From positions 4,876,385-4,940,384 of the forward strand of contig NC_031772.1 of NCBI RefSeq assembly GCF_001522545.3: a stretch of DNA of 64,000 nt, in the 5' to 3' direction. This document shows positions 35,768 to 51,838 of the stretch, one piece after another (the stretch's first letter is position 1; each line of letters starts with the position of its first letter). The notes beneath the pieces are model-generated. The model saw only the letters and a program-made list of their open reading frames with translations, was not told where the DNA came from and searched no databases. The DNA is from Parus major (Eukaryota > Chordata > Aves > Passeriformes > Paridae). The position numbers were made by a program, and so were the translations under genes.

Positions 35768-36691
35768 TCAGGATGTGAATTCCATCCTGCAGCTCCATTT
35801 TGCACCCACTGGGTTGGAGATTTGGAGGTTTGGGGTGCTGAACTCAGAGCTGTTCCTGTTGGGAGCGTTGTGGGAGCTGAACAAAGCCAACGAATGCAAG
35901 AGGGCTCCTCTGGCTTTGGAGGTTTCTATGTTCTGCTCCTGGGAGATCTGAACACTTATCTGGTCCAGGCTGTTCCTTATCCAGCTGCAGGTGAGGAGGT
36001 TTGTTATGGAACCACACCTGGCCAGGCTTTCTTCCAAAAACTCTTTGTAGAGCTCTGCCACTTTGGCTTCCATGTACTTGTTGAGCGTGGAGTTGGAAAG
36101 GGGCTCCTCACTGAGCATGAGGCTCCTTTCTCCAGCTTCCTCTCCAGGCAGGGACATCCCACTGGGATTTTCAGGATGCTCACACAGAGGGGACTGACCC
36201 TGGGGAATATCTATGGAGAGCAGGACGGGGCCGTCGGGGAGTTCATCACACACATGGTCCAGGACACAGCCCGAGTCACACGTGTGGCCCCCCACGTGGT
36301 CCCCCCCGATCTGCAGGTCAGGATAGTTCTGGTAAATGCTGTTGCAAGGCCAGGATCTGTACAAATCCACCTGGTCTAGGCTTCCTCCTCTCTTGGGGAT
36401 ATGTAAAGCTGGGGATGCAGTTCCTTTAACCAGCATTTCCTGATCTTTTGCAGGCTCCTTTTCCATGGATCTCCATCGGGGGCTGCTCCCGGCTTCCACT
36501 TGGCTGCTTCTGGCAGAGAGCTCCTCCTGCTTCTCACATCCATCAGCAAAGCCTTTAATTTTTGGGATGTCTACAAGTTTCTGTCTCCAGATTCCCTCTT
36601 TAGCCTTTTGGGATGCAGGAGATTTACAAGGCTTATCTTGATGACAGCTTTCTTTATAGATGAGCCTCATTAGGATGCCTTCTGCCAGCAT
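35768..36691 (-). CDS. TASL-like: TASL/CXorf21-like adaptor for SLC15A4 and IRF5
   Basis: TASL binds the endolysosomal transporter SLC15A4 and recruits IRF5 downstream of TLR7/8/9. This 307-residue frame is related along its length. The N-terminus MLAEGILMRLIY parallels human MLSEGYLSGLEY, the SLC15A4-binding segment. SIYQNYPDLQIGG parallels a mid-protein TASL block. Residues 198-262 (LSNSTLNKYMEAKVAELYKE, SLDQISVQIS, NIETSKAR) match the most conserved part. STPNLQIS at 285-292 supplies the pLxIS motif whose Ser292 would be phosphorylated to dock IRF5. The ATG at 36691 is chosen because the nearest upstream in-frame codons contain a TGA and only a TTG. An acceptor (TCCATCCCAG) ends at 36737, so the exon begins at 36736 with a 5' UTR, as in mammalian TASL. 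Because the neighbourhood corresponds to human Xq21 rather than Xp21, a paralog is likelier than the TASL ortholog. Confidence 0.88.
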   Translation of the reverse strand: MLAEGILMRLIYKESCHQDKPCKSPASQKAKEGIWRQKLVDIPKIKGFADGCEKQEELSARSSQVEAGSSPRWRSMEKEPAKDQEMLVKGTASPALHIPKRGGSLDQVDLYRSWPCNSIYQNYPDLQIGGDHVGGHTCDSGCVLDHVCDELPDGPVLLSIDIPQGQSPLCEHPENPSGMSLPGEEAGERSLMLSEEPLSNSTLNKYMEAKVAELYKEFLEESLARCGSITNLLTCSWIRNSLDQISVQISQEQNIETSKARGALLHSLALFSSHNAPNRNSSEFSTPNLQISNPVGAKWSCRMEFTS

Positions 36692-36756
36692 GGTGACAAG
36701 TGTGAGCAACAGGGATCACCAGAGTTCCGTGGAGCCCTGGGATGGAAAGACAGGCA

Positions 36757-36832
36757 CAATTAACAACAACTATTATTTAACAACTATTATAGAATAATTA
36801 TATTATTGTTGTTGTTATTATTAATAATGAAC
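36757..36832. repeat. AT-rich TTATTG-type simple repeat
   Basis: AACAACTATTATT followed by TTGTTGTTGTTATTATTAAT-type sequence just upstream of the TASL-like exon acceptor. Confidence 0.6.
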
Positions 36833-39149
36833 AGTCCACTTCTCATAAAGTCAGTGATTTTTCTTTCTCTCTCAAGCATTTATTTTTAGCAAAAATTAAA
36901 CTGCATGCTTTTCCTTTTTACCATGTCCACAAAAATCAGTCTGAAGACACAGGAATAGTTTTAATCAGCTGCTTCATCTGTACCGTCCCTTCTGCTCCCA
37001 GGTCTCTTCTGTATTGTGGCTACTTGAGACAGATTGTACTTCATAAGCTGCAAAAATCAGAAAAATCATTTTACTTGTCTGTATCAATAACATCAGTAAC
37101 ATCAGTAATTAATCAATGTTTTCCATTACAAGACGACCATTTCCAAGAACTAAAGAGGTGACATAGAAAGGAAATAAAAGACTATATTCATATTTAGAGG
37201 TATTTCTGACTTGAGCACTCCTGTGAGGTGCCAAGAAGCTTCAAAAGAAACTGAGAGTTCTGCAAATACAATGAAACTGTATTCAAAATGCAGATCAAAT
37301 GTGTTTACAGTCCCTCTTAAAGATGAACTTAAAAGATATAAATACTTAATTTGCCTTCCCCAATAGTGATAACAGTGAAGAGATAAGTGTCTCAAAGTAA
37401 GTTTATACATTTAAGAATTCCTTATCATCCCTTTCCAATTTACCTACTGTTAAAATCAATGGGAATCTTCACATTAGGAGTCTGACCTGAACCATTGCTC
37501 TTATGGAGGAATGGGAAACATGAAGAAAATCATTCAATTCTTCAAATATCCTTTAAATCTCTCCATAAATGAAGTATGCACACAACCAAAGTGTGCTTGT
37601 GGCTCAACACTTTTCACCATGCCCCTACACCCTGGTATATTTGAAACTTGCTACACTGGGTCACTTTGCAATCCCAGTGCTCCTTCCAGGATATATTCCA
37701 AATCTTCAGTTATTTGAGAGATGGAAGTTTTGACCTTTCCCCCAAAATTTACACACTGGCACAGCACAGCTGTTTGGTTTTTTATTTTTGTGGGGTTCTT
37801 TATGTTTGTGACTCAGTTCCCTCCCCGAAGCTGAAAGGAACACTGGAATTTCGAGGCCAGAGCAGGTAGGAAAGGCAGCAAACCTGGTTATCCACAGAGT
37901 CATTTACATATGCAAAAAAGCAGGGAAACACTTTCTTAAGCACTCAAGGACTTGATAAATCAATTTCCAAAGAAAGAAGAATTGGGAGTCTAAATCTTGC
38001 TAAAGATCCGTGGAATTTAGAATGCTCTGTGCCTGGTAGGACATGGATAACCAGGTCCTTACTCTGCTCTGTAGGACCTCAGTGTACCCAGCTCCTTACC
38101 TGCTGAAAAATTATGGTTTATTGCTTTGGAAGTGCTCATGAAGAGCTAAAATATGGTAATCTTGGAAAAAGTGGTCTCCTCCAAACAAAATAAGTGGTTC
38201 TTGTGTTCTGGAACAAAGCATAAGGAAAACAAAAAGGCACAAAAAGCCCAACTTACCAAACCCAGTCAGGTCCAAGGCAGATTTGCCCAAGCCCAGAGCT
38301 CTCCTGCTATAGCAGCTGGGAGGGGGCAGATGGTTACACACCCTTTCCTCACTGCTGTCTGTGCAGAAAAAGCCTGACGCACTCATGATGCAGTTCCCCA
38401 GGGTTTTTAACTCATAAAACAGAAGTGATCCTGCTGAGAGAGGGCGCGGGTTTTGAACACAAAGAGAGGGCTAAGTCTAAAAGAGGATGTTTGAAAATGA
38501 ATTGAGATGTTTCTGACCACAGTGTGATCCTGAGGAGATGCTGACAGCCAGAACAGGGCACGGGGAAGGAGCACAGGGTCAGGCTGCGCTGGGCAGAGTG
38601 AAATCGGAACCGAATTCCACCAACACTTCCACTGGCAGGAGCTTGGTGCTGTTCAGCTGACTTGTGGACTTACACCACTTCCCCTTTGGAAACAGGCAGC
38701 TAAATTTAGAGTCTTGTGATGGGCCACTGATGGGAAAGAAGTTGGCAACTTCCTTCCACCCGGATTTCGATGAAATACCCTGTGTCTATGACACACGAAC
38801 AGGACAATGTGCAAATTTGAAAGCAGCAGCCAGTGGACAGCTCGTGTTGCTCATTGATCAAACTTGTCTTTAAGGGTTCAAAAATTACCTCTGGCACACC
38901 CCAGGTGCCCCCATGGTGGTTTTAGGTGTCCTCTTCAAGCTGAAGCCAAGCTCATGCACAGAGCCACCCCCCCCCTCAGCACAGAATCCAGCCCACAGAC
39001 AGTCTGAAGAGTTTTCTGTTGACGCCTTTTCTGAATTTCCTTTTTCTCAGAAGATAAAAAAAGCCCAATTCAGCAGAAGCTGAATCTCATCTAAGTACAA
39101 GACAAAAGATTCTAAAAAGACAGTGTTTAATACAGGGGCAAGACACAAA

Positions 39150-39375
39150 TTATCATCCAGTGCCACCTCCTGCCCTGGCAGGGACACCTTCCACTGTCCC
39201 AGGCTGCTCCAAGCCCCATCCAACCTGGCCTTGGACACTTCCAGGGATCCAGGGACAGCCACAGCTTCTCTGGGCACCCTGTGCCAGGACCTCCCCACCT
39301 CACAGGGAAGAATTTCTTCCTAATATCCCATCTAACTCTGCCCTCTGTCAGTGGGAAATCCTGTTGTGTCTTAGA
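39150..39375 (-). mobile_element. CR1 LINE 3' fragment
   Basis: CAGGGACACCTTCCACTGTC, CCAACCTGGCCTTGGACACT and GGAAGAATTTCTTCCTAATA. The extreme 3' end is missing. Confidence 0.9.
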
Positions 39376-39824
39376 AATTAGGTTTGGAGTAATTCTGGCC
39401 ATATCGGTTCAGTGATGTCTGTAAAATAACCTCCCTTCCCTCCTGTATTTCATTAAAAACTTCAGTTTTTATGAAGGCAAAATAAAAGCTATTTTTACTC
39501 CCACCAGACTTTTATAAAACTCATTTAATATTTATTTAAAGGCTGTTCAAATGACCTGATTTTTAATCACCTTATATGAGCAATTTCTGCACAGAAGGTG
39601 TGGCTGGGACTCCAGCAGTCACTGCCCACAGTCTTGGCAGGCAGGAACCAGAGCAGATCAAATTCCAAGTAGTTTTAAACCCTGCCAAGCTTGCAATTAG
39701 TGCCAGCTGCAGCTGGAATTTTTGTGCAGCTGTTTCAACAAAACACAAAAGTAACAGAGAGAGGGGAAGAAATCAAGTCAGGTAATTTGTGTGGAGTGAT
39801 TAAAAGCAAATCAACTTCTATTTC

Positions 39825-39925
39825 ATACCCAGCAACCTGATCTATGAAAGATGTCCCTGCCCATGGTAGGGTGGAATGAGATGAGCTTTAACATCCTTTC
39901 CAACCCAAACCCAAAGTCTGGGATT
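39825..39925 (+). mobile_element. CR1 LINE 3' fragment
   Basis: GATGTCCCTGCCCATGGTAG and TTTAACATCCTTTCCAACCC, a short sense CR1 tail. Confidence 0.85.
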
Positions 39926-40164
39926 CGGGTATTAAATGCATCAATATCCAAGGAAATCAATGTATTCCCTCAATAAGACATTACCAAGAAGAAATTCCCT
40001 TTTATTTACAAAAATTAAGTCAGAATGAGATAGAACCAAAGTTAGTTCAGAAGCTGAGCACAGATTGCAGTTAGTATAAACAGCAAAACAAGGATATCAG
40101 AATTTAGAGCTGAATATATATTGGAAAAGAATAAAAATCACTTTTATGATTCGTATATAAATAC

Positions 40165-40216
40165 TTAAATTATTAATATTAATTTAATTAATTAATTAAA
40201 TTAATTAAATTAATAC
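40165..40216. repeat. (AATT/TTAA) simple repeat
   Basis: Reiterated TTAATTAA-type units about 250 bases from the CpG island. Confidence 0.8.
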
Positions 40217-40435
40217 AAGCACAGTACATGATATTATATGAACTATGGCTGCATTTAAACAAAGTCCCTTCTTTCAGCACAGCCTGTGTACTTCGCATGC
40301 ATATACAAATGACATAGATATTGACTTGTTTGAAAGGTTTTATGTTGGGGATTTTTTCCTAAGCACAGCTGTTGCGGGTCCTTTATTTTTGATTCCAAAG
40401 GGAATTTAAACCGAACATTTCCCCTCAGCCGAGGA

Positions 40436-40700
40436 GCCCCTCACACGCCACACCCTCAGCCGGCGCGGCTTAAGTAGAGGAAGGGCGTGGTTTAGTGTTG
40501 ATTGACAGCTCTATGGTCCAATAGGAAGACGGGATATGCCCGCCCCGGCCGTTGAGTGGCCGCTGGTTGCCGCAGCAACGGCGCGTGGCGGCGGCGCTGC
40601 GGGGCCCGGGCGCCATTGCGGCCCCTCACAGCGGGCGGGCCGGACTCGGGCATAAAGTGGTTATAATCCTGGTTATAAAATGTGTGTGCGATCCGCTTCG
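40436..40700. promoter_or_regulatory. CpG-island promoter with X-box, CCAAT, GC-box and YY1-like sites
   Basis: About 260 bases dense in CpG, set in very AT-rich DNA. Visible elements, on the plus strand, are GGGCGTGG near 40483, a CCAAT box near 40517, CCCGCCCC near 40539, the palindromic RFX X-box GTTGCCGCAGCAAC near 40565, GCGCCATTGCGG near 40610, and TATAAAA near 40675. The order CCAAT, X-box, YY1-like site suits plus-strand initiation near 40.6 kb. The inverted CCAAT and a possible donor (GTGAGG near 40455) also allow minus-strand transcription toward the TASL-like exon. Direction and target gene are undetermined. Confidence 0.6.
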
Positions 40701-42430
40701 CTTCGTGTAAACACAAAATAACCTCCTCTGCGTGCTGCGGAAGGGTTCAGGAAAGAACTGAGGCCCCATGGAAATTACAGTGCTGCTGACATGGGATTAA
40801 TGATGTGCTGGTTTCTTTTTATTAAGGATTTTGAAATACTGAGCAAATTAAAGTGAAGAAATGGTCAAGTTCCCGATGGTATCTTAAATAAACCAACCTG
40901 TGAGAGAAAGAATTGCTATAAGGAATTATAAGAGTTACATATTGCTATAATGTGTATGTATATAAATATTTATAAATATATATACATAATGAATTACTGT
41001 ATATTCATGTTACAAGATATACAGGGCCAAGTCTAATACTTCATGAATACAACGGATATATTTTGTACTAAAAATATGTATTTTCCACTAAATATATTTA
41101 TTTTGCATACTCTTTACTCACTACTGTGCTTACTGTAGTAATCCAGCAATTTCTACTTCATCACCTCAACTTGTAAAATCATTTTGCATTTCCACAAGTT
41201 TGTCAATACAGTCCAAAATTTTTAATACACTTCAAAACTGTCATAATGAACCTTTCAATCTAAAACATTCTGCCAAGATCACAAAATATGGGTAAGTCAT
41301 AGAATATTTCTGCAGGGAACTCAATCAAAGGTAACAATTTAGGAATAATTTATTTGTGCCATGGGATTAGAATCTGAGCAATCTGGTGTAGGGAAAGTTG
41401 TCACACATTGCATGCACGTGTGTAGCTTAATTTTTTGAAGATTTTGGGAAACTATTTTCATTGAGCTTTACATTAATGGGTAACAACTGGGTTTTTAAGA
41501 CTTTTTTAATAAAAAAAAACAAGGAAAGCATCAATTTTCCTGAGTTGCACAAGTGGAGTGGATACACAGGGGAAGTAAATGGGATTCATTACATGAAATG
41601 GCATTCATGTCCCTTTTCCCATCTCATGGAGCAGTTTTAAGACTCCACAGGACAAGTGTGAGGGACAAGCAATAATCCTCTTGCAAAGGCATCCTGTGCC
41701 TGATGGTGCTTGGATGTGATTTAGCTGCTCACACAGAAGCAGATGCTGTAAAAATTACTAACCACTCTTTAAAAAATCATGTTATTGGTTTCCTCCAGAG
41801 GATGTGAAGTCTGGAATTTGGGCAGGTCAGAAGCAGAGAATGTCATTTCTGTAACTCTACAGATCTTCCAGGTGGTGCAGAACGTCAGCGTGTGAAGCAG
41901 GAAGGAGGTGCCTGCTGATCTGCCAGGCAAACAGGGAAGGTGTAAGTGAAGTTTTTTTAGTTTAAAAATTATCCTGCACTGCCCTGTGGCAACAGAAATA
42001 TAAAACAGCACAGCTCCCTGCTGTGAGCAGCATAAAGCCAATTAATTACAGTTTGTAAACGAGCAGGGGATGGAGGGTGAGCTCTGAGTGTGGGAGCAGC
42101 TGCTGTGTCCCAGCCACTTCCGACCCGTCCCTGCCCTGGGGAATGTGTGGGAAAGCGGGATAATGAGGGAAATAACCCAAACCTTGACACACTATTTTGG
42201 GTAGGTGTATCCTAAATTAAATCCCATTTAGTAATTAAATCCCATTAACTGCAACAGGTGAGAGATCCAACTCAGCAGACTTCACCCGCAGCAGCAGATC
42301 CCTGATGTTTGCCTTCTATAAATCCTGAACTTTTAAAAAAAGCAGTATTTTTATCTGAAAATTTCATTTCTTTCAGCTTCAAACCTGAAACTGTAAACAA
42401 AACATGCATACAAGTCATGGTGTGAGAAAG
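40701..42430. other. Intergenic, AT-rich
   Basis: Very AT-rich with short TATA/TAAATA runs near 40.96-41.1 kb. No exon or repeat family recognised. Confidence 0.5.
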
Positions 42431-44471
42431 TGTTCTAGAACAACTTTATTGGAATGATACAGGAATGGTTAATATACAGGTTAAATCCTCAATGCCTGCT
42501 TTCTACATAGGAAAAAAATAAGAAAGAAAAGAACAAATTCAGTTCTTGCACCCATGGAAACAGAAAACCAGCACAGAGGTAACAGATTCCTGGCACTCCT
42601 AAAGTCATGCAAGAGATCTGCATCAGAAAACTCAAGTTTTACACACACAACAAAGAGATTTTCGGTATTTTCAGTTTGTGTCGGTGCCTTGTTCCCCGGA
42701 CAAAGGAATAATTCAGCCTGGCTCACCAGAGCTGCCTGAGGAATGCTGATACAGTTTGAATGCTCCCATATGGCAAGGGGGGGGACAGACGAGGGCAGTG
42801 ACTTTGCTTTCTTAAACTTGGCAATTTTCTTGACCGTTGAGACAGGGATTGACCTCGTTTCAGAATGTTTTGGGTCGCTGAACTGACAGAATTTGGCAGA
42901 GACTTTTAATTACAGCTTCCCCAAAATAATGGCTGTAATTCACCAAACTTGCAGAGAAAGCACAGCAAACTGGTGTGGGTACAGAGACCTGTGTGTCAAA
43001 CCCCACTTTCCTCACCACACTTCACCTAGTATTCCACAGCTGCCAAAAACTTGAGCAGGAATTTAGACACAGAGAAAAATTCAGCCAATATTAAGAAAGA
43101 AAAACAACTTCATTCAGAAAGATGAAATCATAGTGAACAACAAAAATCTGATGCTGGATTTAAAACGTAACCAAACTTCCATCCCCCAAAGATCTTAAAT
43201 TTCACAGAATTGCAGTGATTCCTGACAAAAGCTGTTAATAAAAGAGCACAGTTGTGTGTGTGTTCATCTTTAAGGTCAGGTAGCATCCATCCATCCCTCT
43301 GCCTTGTGATGCTGTGCTGCTTTTGTAAGCATAAGCTTCCAACAGCTTCCCAGGCTCCCAAAATGATAAATCAGGAATTAAAATATGGCCAGGAATTACA
43401 GGCTCCCTCTTGAGCACTGGGAGAACACACAGGTTAATATTGCACATGGTAAATTCACCCACACAAGACACTGAGAGATTTGCAATTCCTGTAATAGCTT
43501 TATGATATGGCAATAAGAATGGAAATGTAGTTTTTAAACCTTTAAAATAAAAAAAAGAAATCTTACTTAATTACAGTAACTTTTGCTATTCAAACATTTA
43601 TTTCCTCATTTGAAAAAATACTATATGAACCTAATGGCTACTTGAACATGCAGTGAGATGTTTAATGCTCTAAGCAGTGTGAACTGGTATTTTTGTAGAG
43701 AAATACATTAAAGGCTTTCACCCTTACACAGGTAAGGAAAGGCCATTTCTGGCTGTTTTGGCTTGTTTGCAACATTGAATCTTGCCCCAGATGTGTCATC
43801 CCTCGTGCTTAGGCAGCTGTGAGAGACCTGTGTCTGTTGCCCTTTTTGTCCAAAGAGCCCACAAAGATCACTTAAATGGGAAATACATGGGGTTTGTTGG
43901 GGGTTTTATCACCTGTACAGTGTGTAACAATACAAACCTTAAATATCCATTCTACAGAAGACAAACACAACTTTCCAAAGTGACTACAATGGTTAAACTA
44001 CACAGTACCACCTACAAATTCATCTGAAACCAGGAAAGACACTGAATATTTACTGTGTAACTCAGTAACATTTTTGAGGCAACTCAGGCACTAAATTAGT
44101 ATCTGACGAGGTTTTAGATGCTGTTTTCCATAGTTTAAATAGTTGGATCTCTAGGTAAAACCCATCTGCATTTTTAGTACTAAAATAGTTTCTTTAAGTT
44201 TACACAAAATGGATGAATTGCCAGGACAGTTTAAACTAAATGTAACTCATTCATGTCTGATTGCTTGGGCTCCCATCAGAGCCCACTCCTGCTCCCTACC
44301 CTGAAATTCCCATTCCCATCCTTTATTCAATTTGTGTTATGGACAGTGAATGCTGCAAGCACCAATCAAATGTTAGAAATCACATCTACATTTCTTGAAG
44401 CAGAGACAGTTTGGACTATTTTATAAAAAGCTGTGGAAATTCCCTTTACAGACATTTAAGGCAGTTGAAAT
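42430..44471 (-). other. SH3BGRL: SH3BGRL 3' UTR
   Basis: About 2 kb between the stop codon and a strong AATAAA on the minus strand at 42450-42445. The length is similar to that of the mammalian 3' UTR. No CR1 or other repeat interrupts it. The exact cleavage point is inferred from the hexamer only. Confidence 0.6.
42445..42450 (-). terminator. SH3BGRL: SH3BGRL poly(A) signal
   Basis: AATAAA on the minus strand followed by a T-rich, GT-containing stretch, placed at the end of an uninterrupted 3' UTR of expected size. Confidence 0.6.
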
Positions 44472-50746
<6,275 letters not shown>

Positions 50747-51679
50747 TTACAAGAGAGGGAGGGAGGGAGATAAGGCAAACAAGATCAGTGAAATAATTTT
50801 TGATGCCACTCTGGGGTTCGAATTAGAAACCGGGGGTGCAAACCTACAAAACTGAACGGGCTAAACCTTGAAGATGCTGCCCCTACACAAATATGAGTGT
50901 TGTGTACCTAGAAGGTGCCTACCGAAAAGCAGAGGTATAAGCAGGGCCTTGTGCTGGCCAGATTTTACAGTTATCTCAGGGGAACTTTACAGTTAACTCA
51001 GGGAATTTTTCAGGTGCAGTGGACTTTGCTGGAGGCACATTTGAGGCACATTCCTTGTGCCCTTGGAAGCACAGGCTGAACCCCCCATTCCTTCTCAGAG
51101 TCCAGGATTTTGTCCTCCTTGGTGACAAGAGATACGTCACCAAGCATTTTTGGTCCATGCTTCTTTGCACAAAAACCCCTCTCCCGCTGTGTCCTGCATG
51201 TCAGCAGGGCAGGTGCAGTCTCTGGAGAGCTGTGACCCCACATCCCCATCCTAACTTGTGTCAGGGAAGCCAGGTGAGGTCCCACATCTGACACCACCCA
51301 TCCCTGTGCACTCACACAGCATCCAAGGGAAAAGCAGGATCTGTGTGGCAGGCACAGTGCTGGCTCTGCACAGGGAAGGAGGTTTTTATTACTGTCATTG
51401 TAAATCACTGACTTCTTGACACAGAGTTGTTCTGCTTATGCTCTGCTCTCCCTCTGCATGACTTTACCACCACAAAGGAGATTATAACCATGCACATCCT
51501 AGCAAACAATAAAAAACTGGAATTTAATGGGAAATTTGTTTTCTTCAAATAACCCCCTTCACTGCAAAGTCAGTCCAAGGCCTGGCTTTACCCTAATGAG
51601 CTGGGTGCCGCAGGAGCAGCGTTTCACACAGATGTTGCTGGTGCTAACTCAGGTCAGCCGCAGCTCCCGGAGCAGCCGC

Positions 51680-51750
51680 TCCATATACGGCCACAGGCAA
51701 ACCCGGAGCTGCCGGGGTCAGGGACAGCCAGCCAGGAGCCAAATATGGAG
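51680..51750. promoter_or_regulatory. CArG (SRF) sites in a GC-rich intronic block
   Basis: CCAAATATGG at 51739-51748 is a perfect serum response factor site. CCATATACGG at 51681-51690 differs by one base. Both sit in a GC-rich block of about 300 bases inside an AT-rich intron. An intronic enhancer or alternative promoter is inferred, not shown. Confidence 0.35.
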
Positions 51751-51769
51751 CCCGTGCCCGGGCCTGCAC

Positions 51770-51838
51770 AGCCCCGCACCCACGGGCACCTGGCACCGCA
51801 CCCACGGGCACCCAGCCCCGCACCCACGGGCACCCAGC
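51770..51838. repeat. Short tandem repeat, three units of 21-24 bp
   Basis: Three head-to-tail copies sharing the core GCACCCACGGGCACC, with small length differences between copies. Confidence 0.8.

Larger units (their letters stand above)
36736..40435. other. Upstream intron or intergenic region of the TASL-like gene
   Basis: Begins with a splice acceptor for the TASL-like exon, so at least one upstream 5' UTR exon is expected. An AT-rich TTATTG simple stretch lies at about 36760-36830. CR1 tails lie near 39.2 and 39.9 kb. An exon-like segment at 38257-38386 is listed as a finding. Confidence 0.45.

Noticed and set aside
35822..36379. 185-codon ORF on the plus strand opposite the TASL-like gene
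   Set aside because: It is fully antisense to a real coding exon. It has no recognisable homology and is explained by the sense codon composition.
40492..40620. Short minus-strand ORF inside the CpG island beginning ATGGCGCC
   Set aside because: Its 48 codons contain the promoter elements themselves, so it is better explained as promoter sequence than coding.
50810..50850. tRNA-like T-loop GGGTTCGAATT
   Set aside because: No matching D-arm, anticodon arm or acceptor stem could be folded around it.
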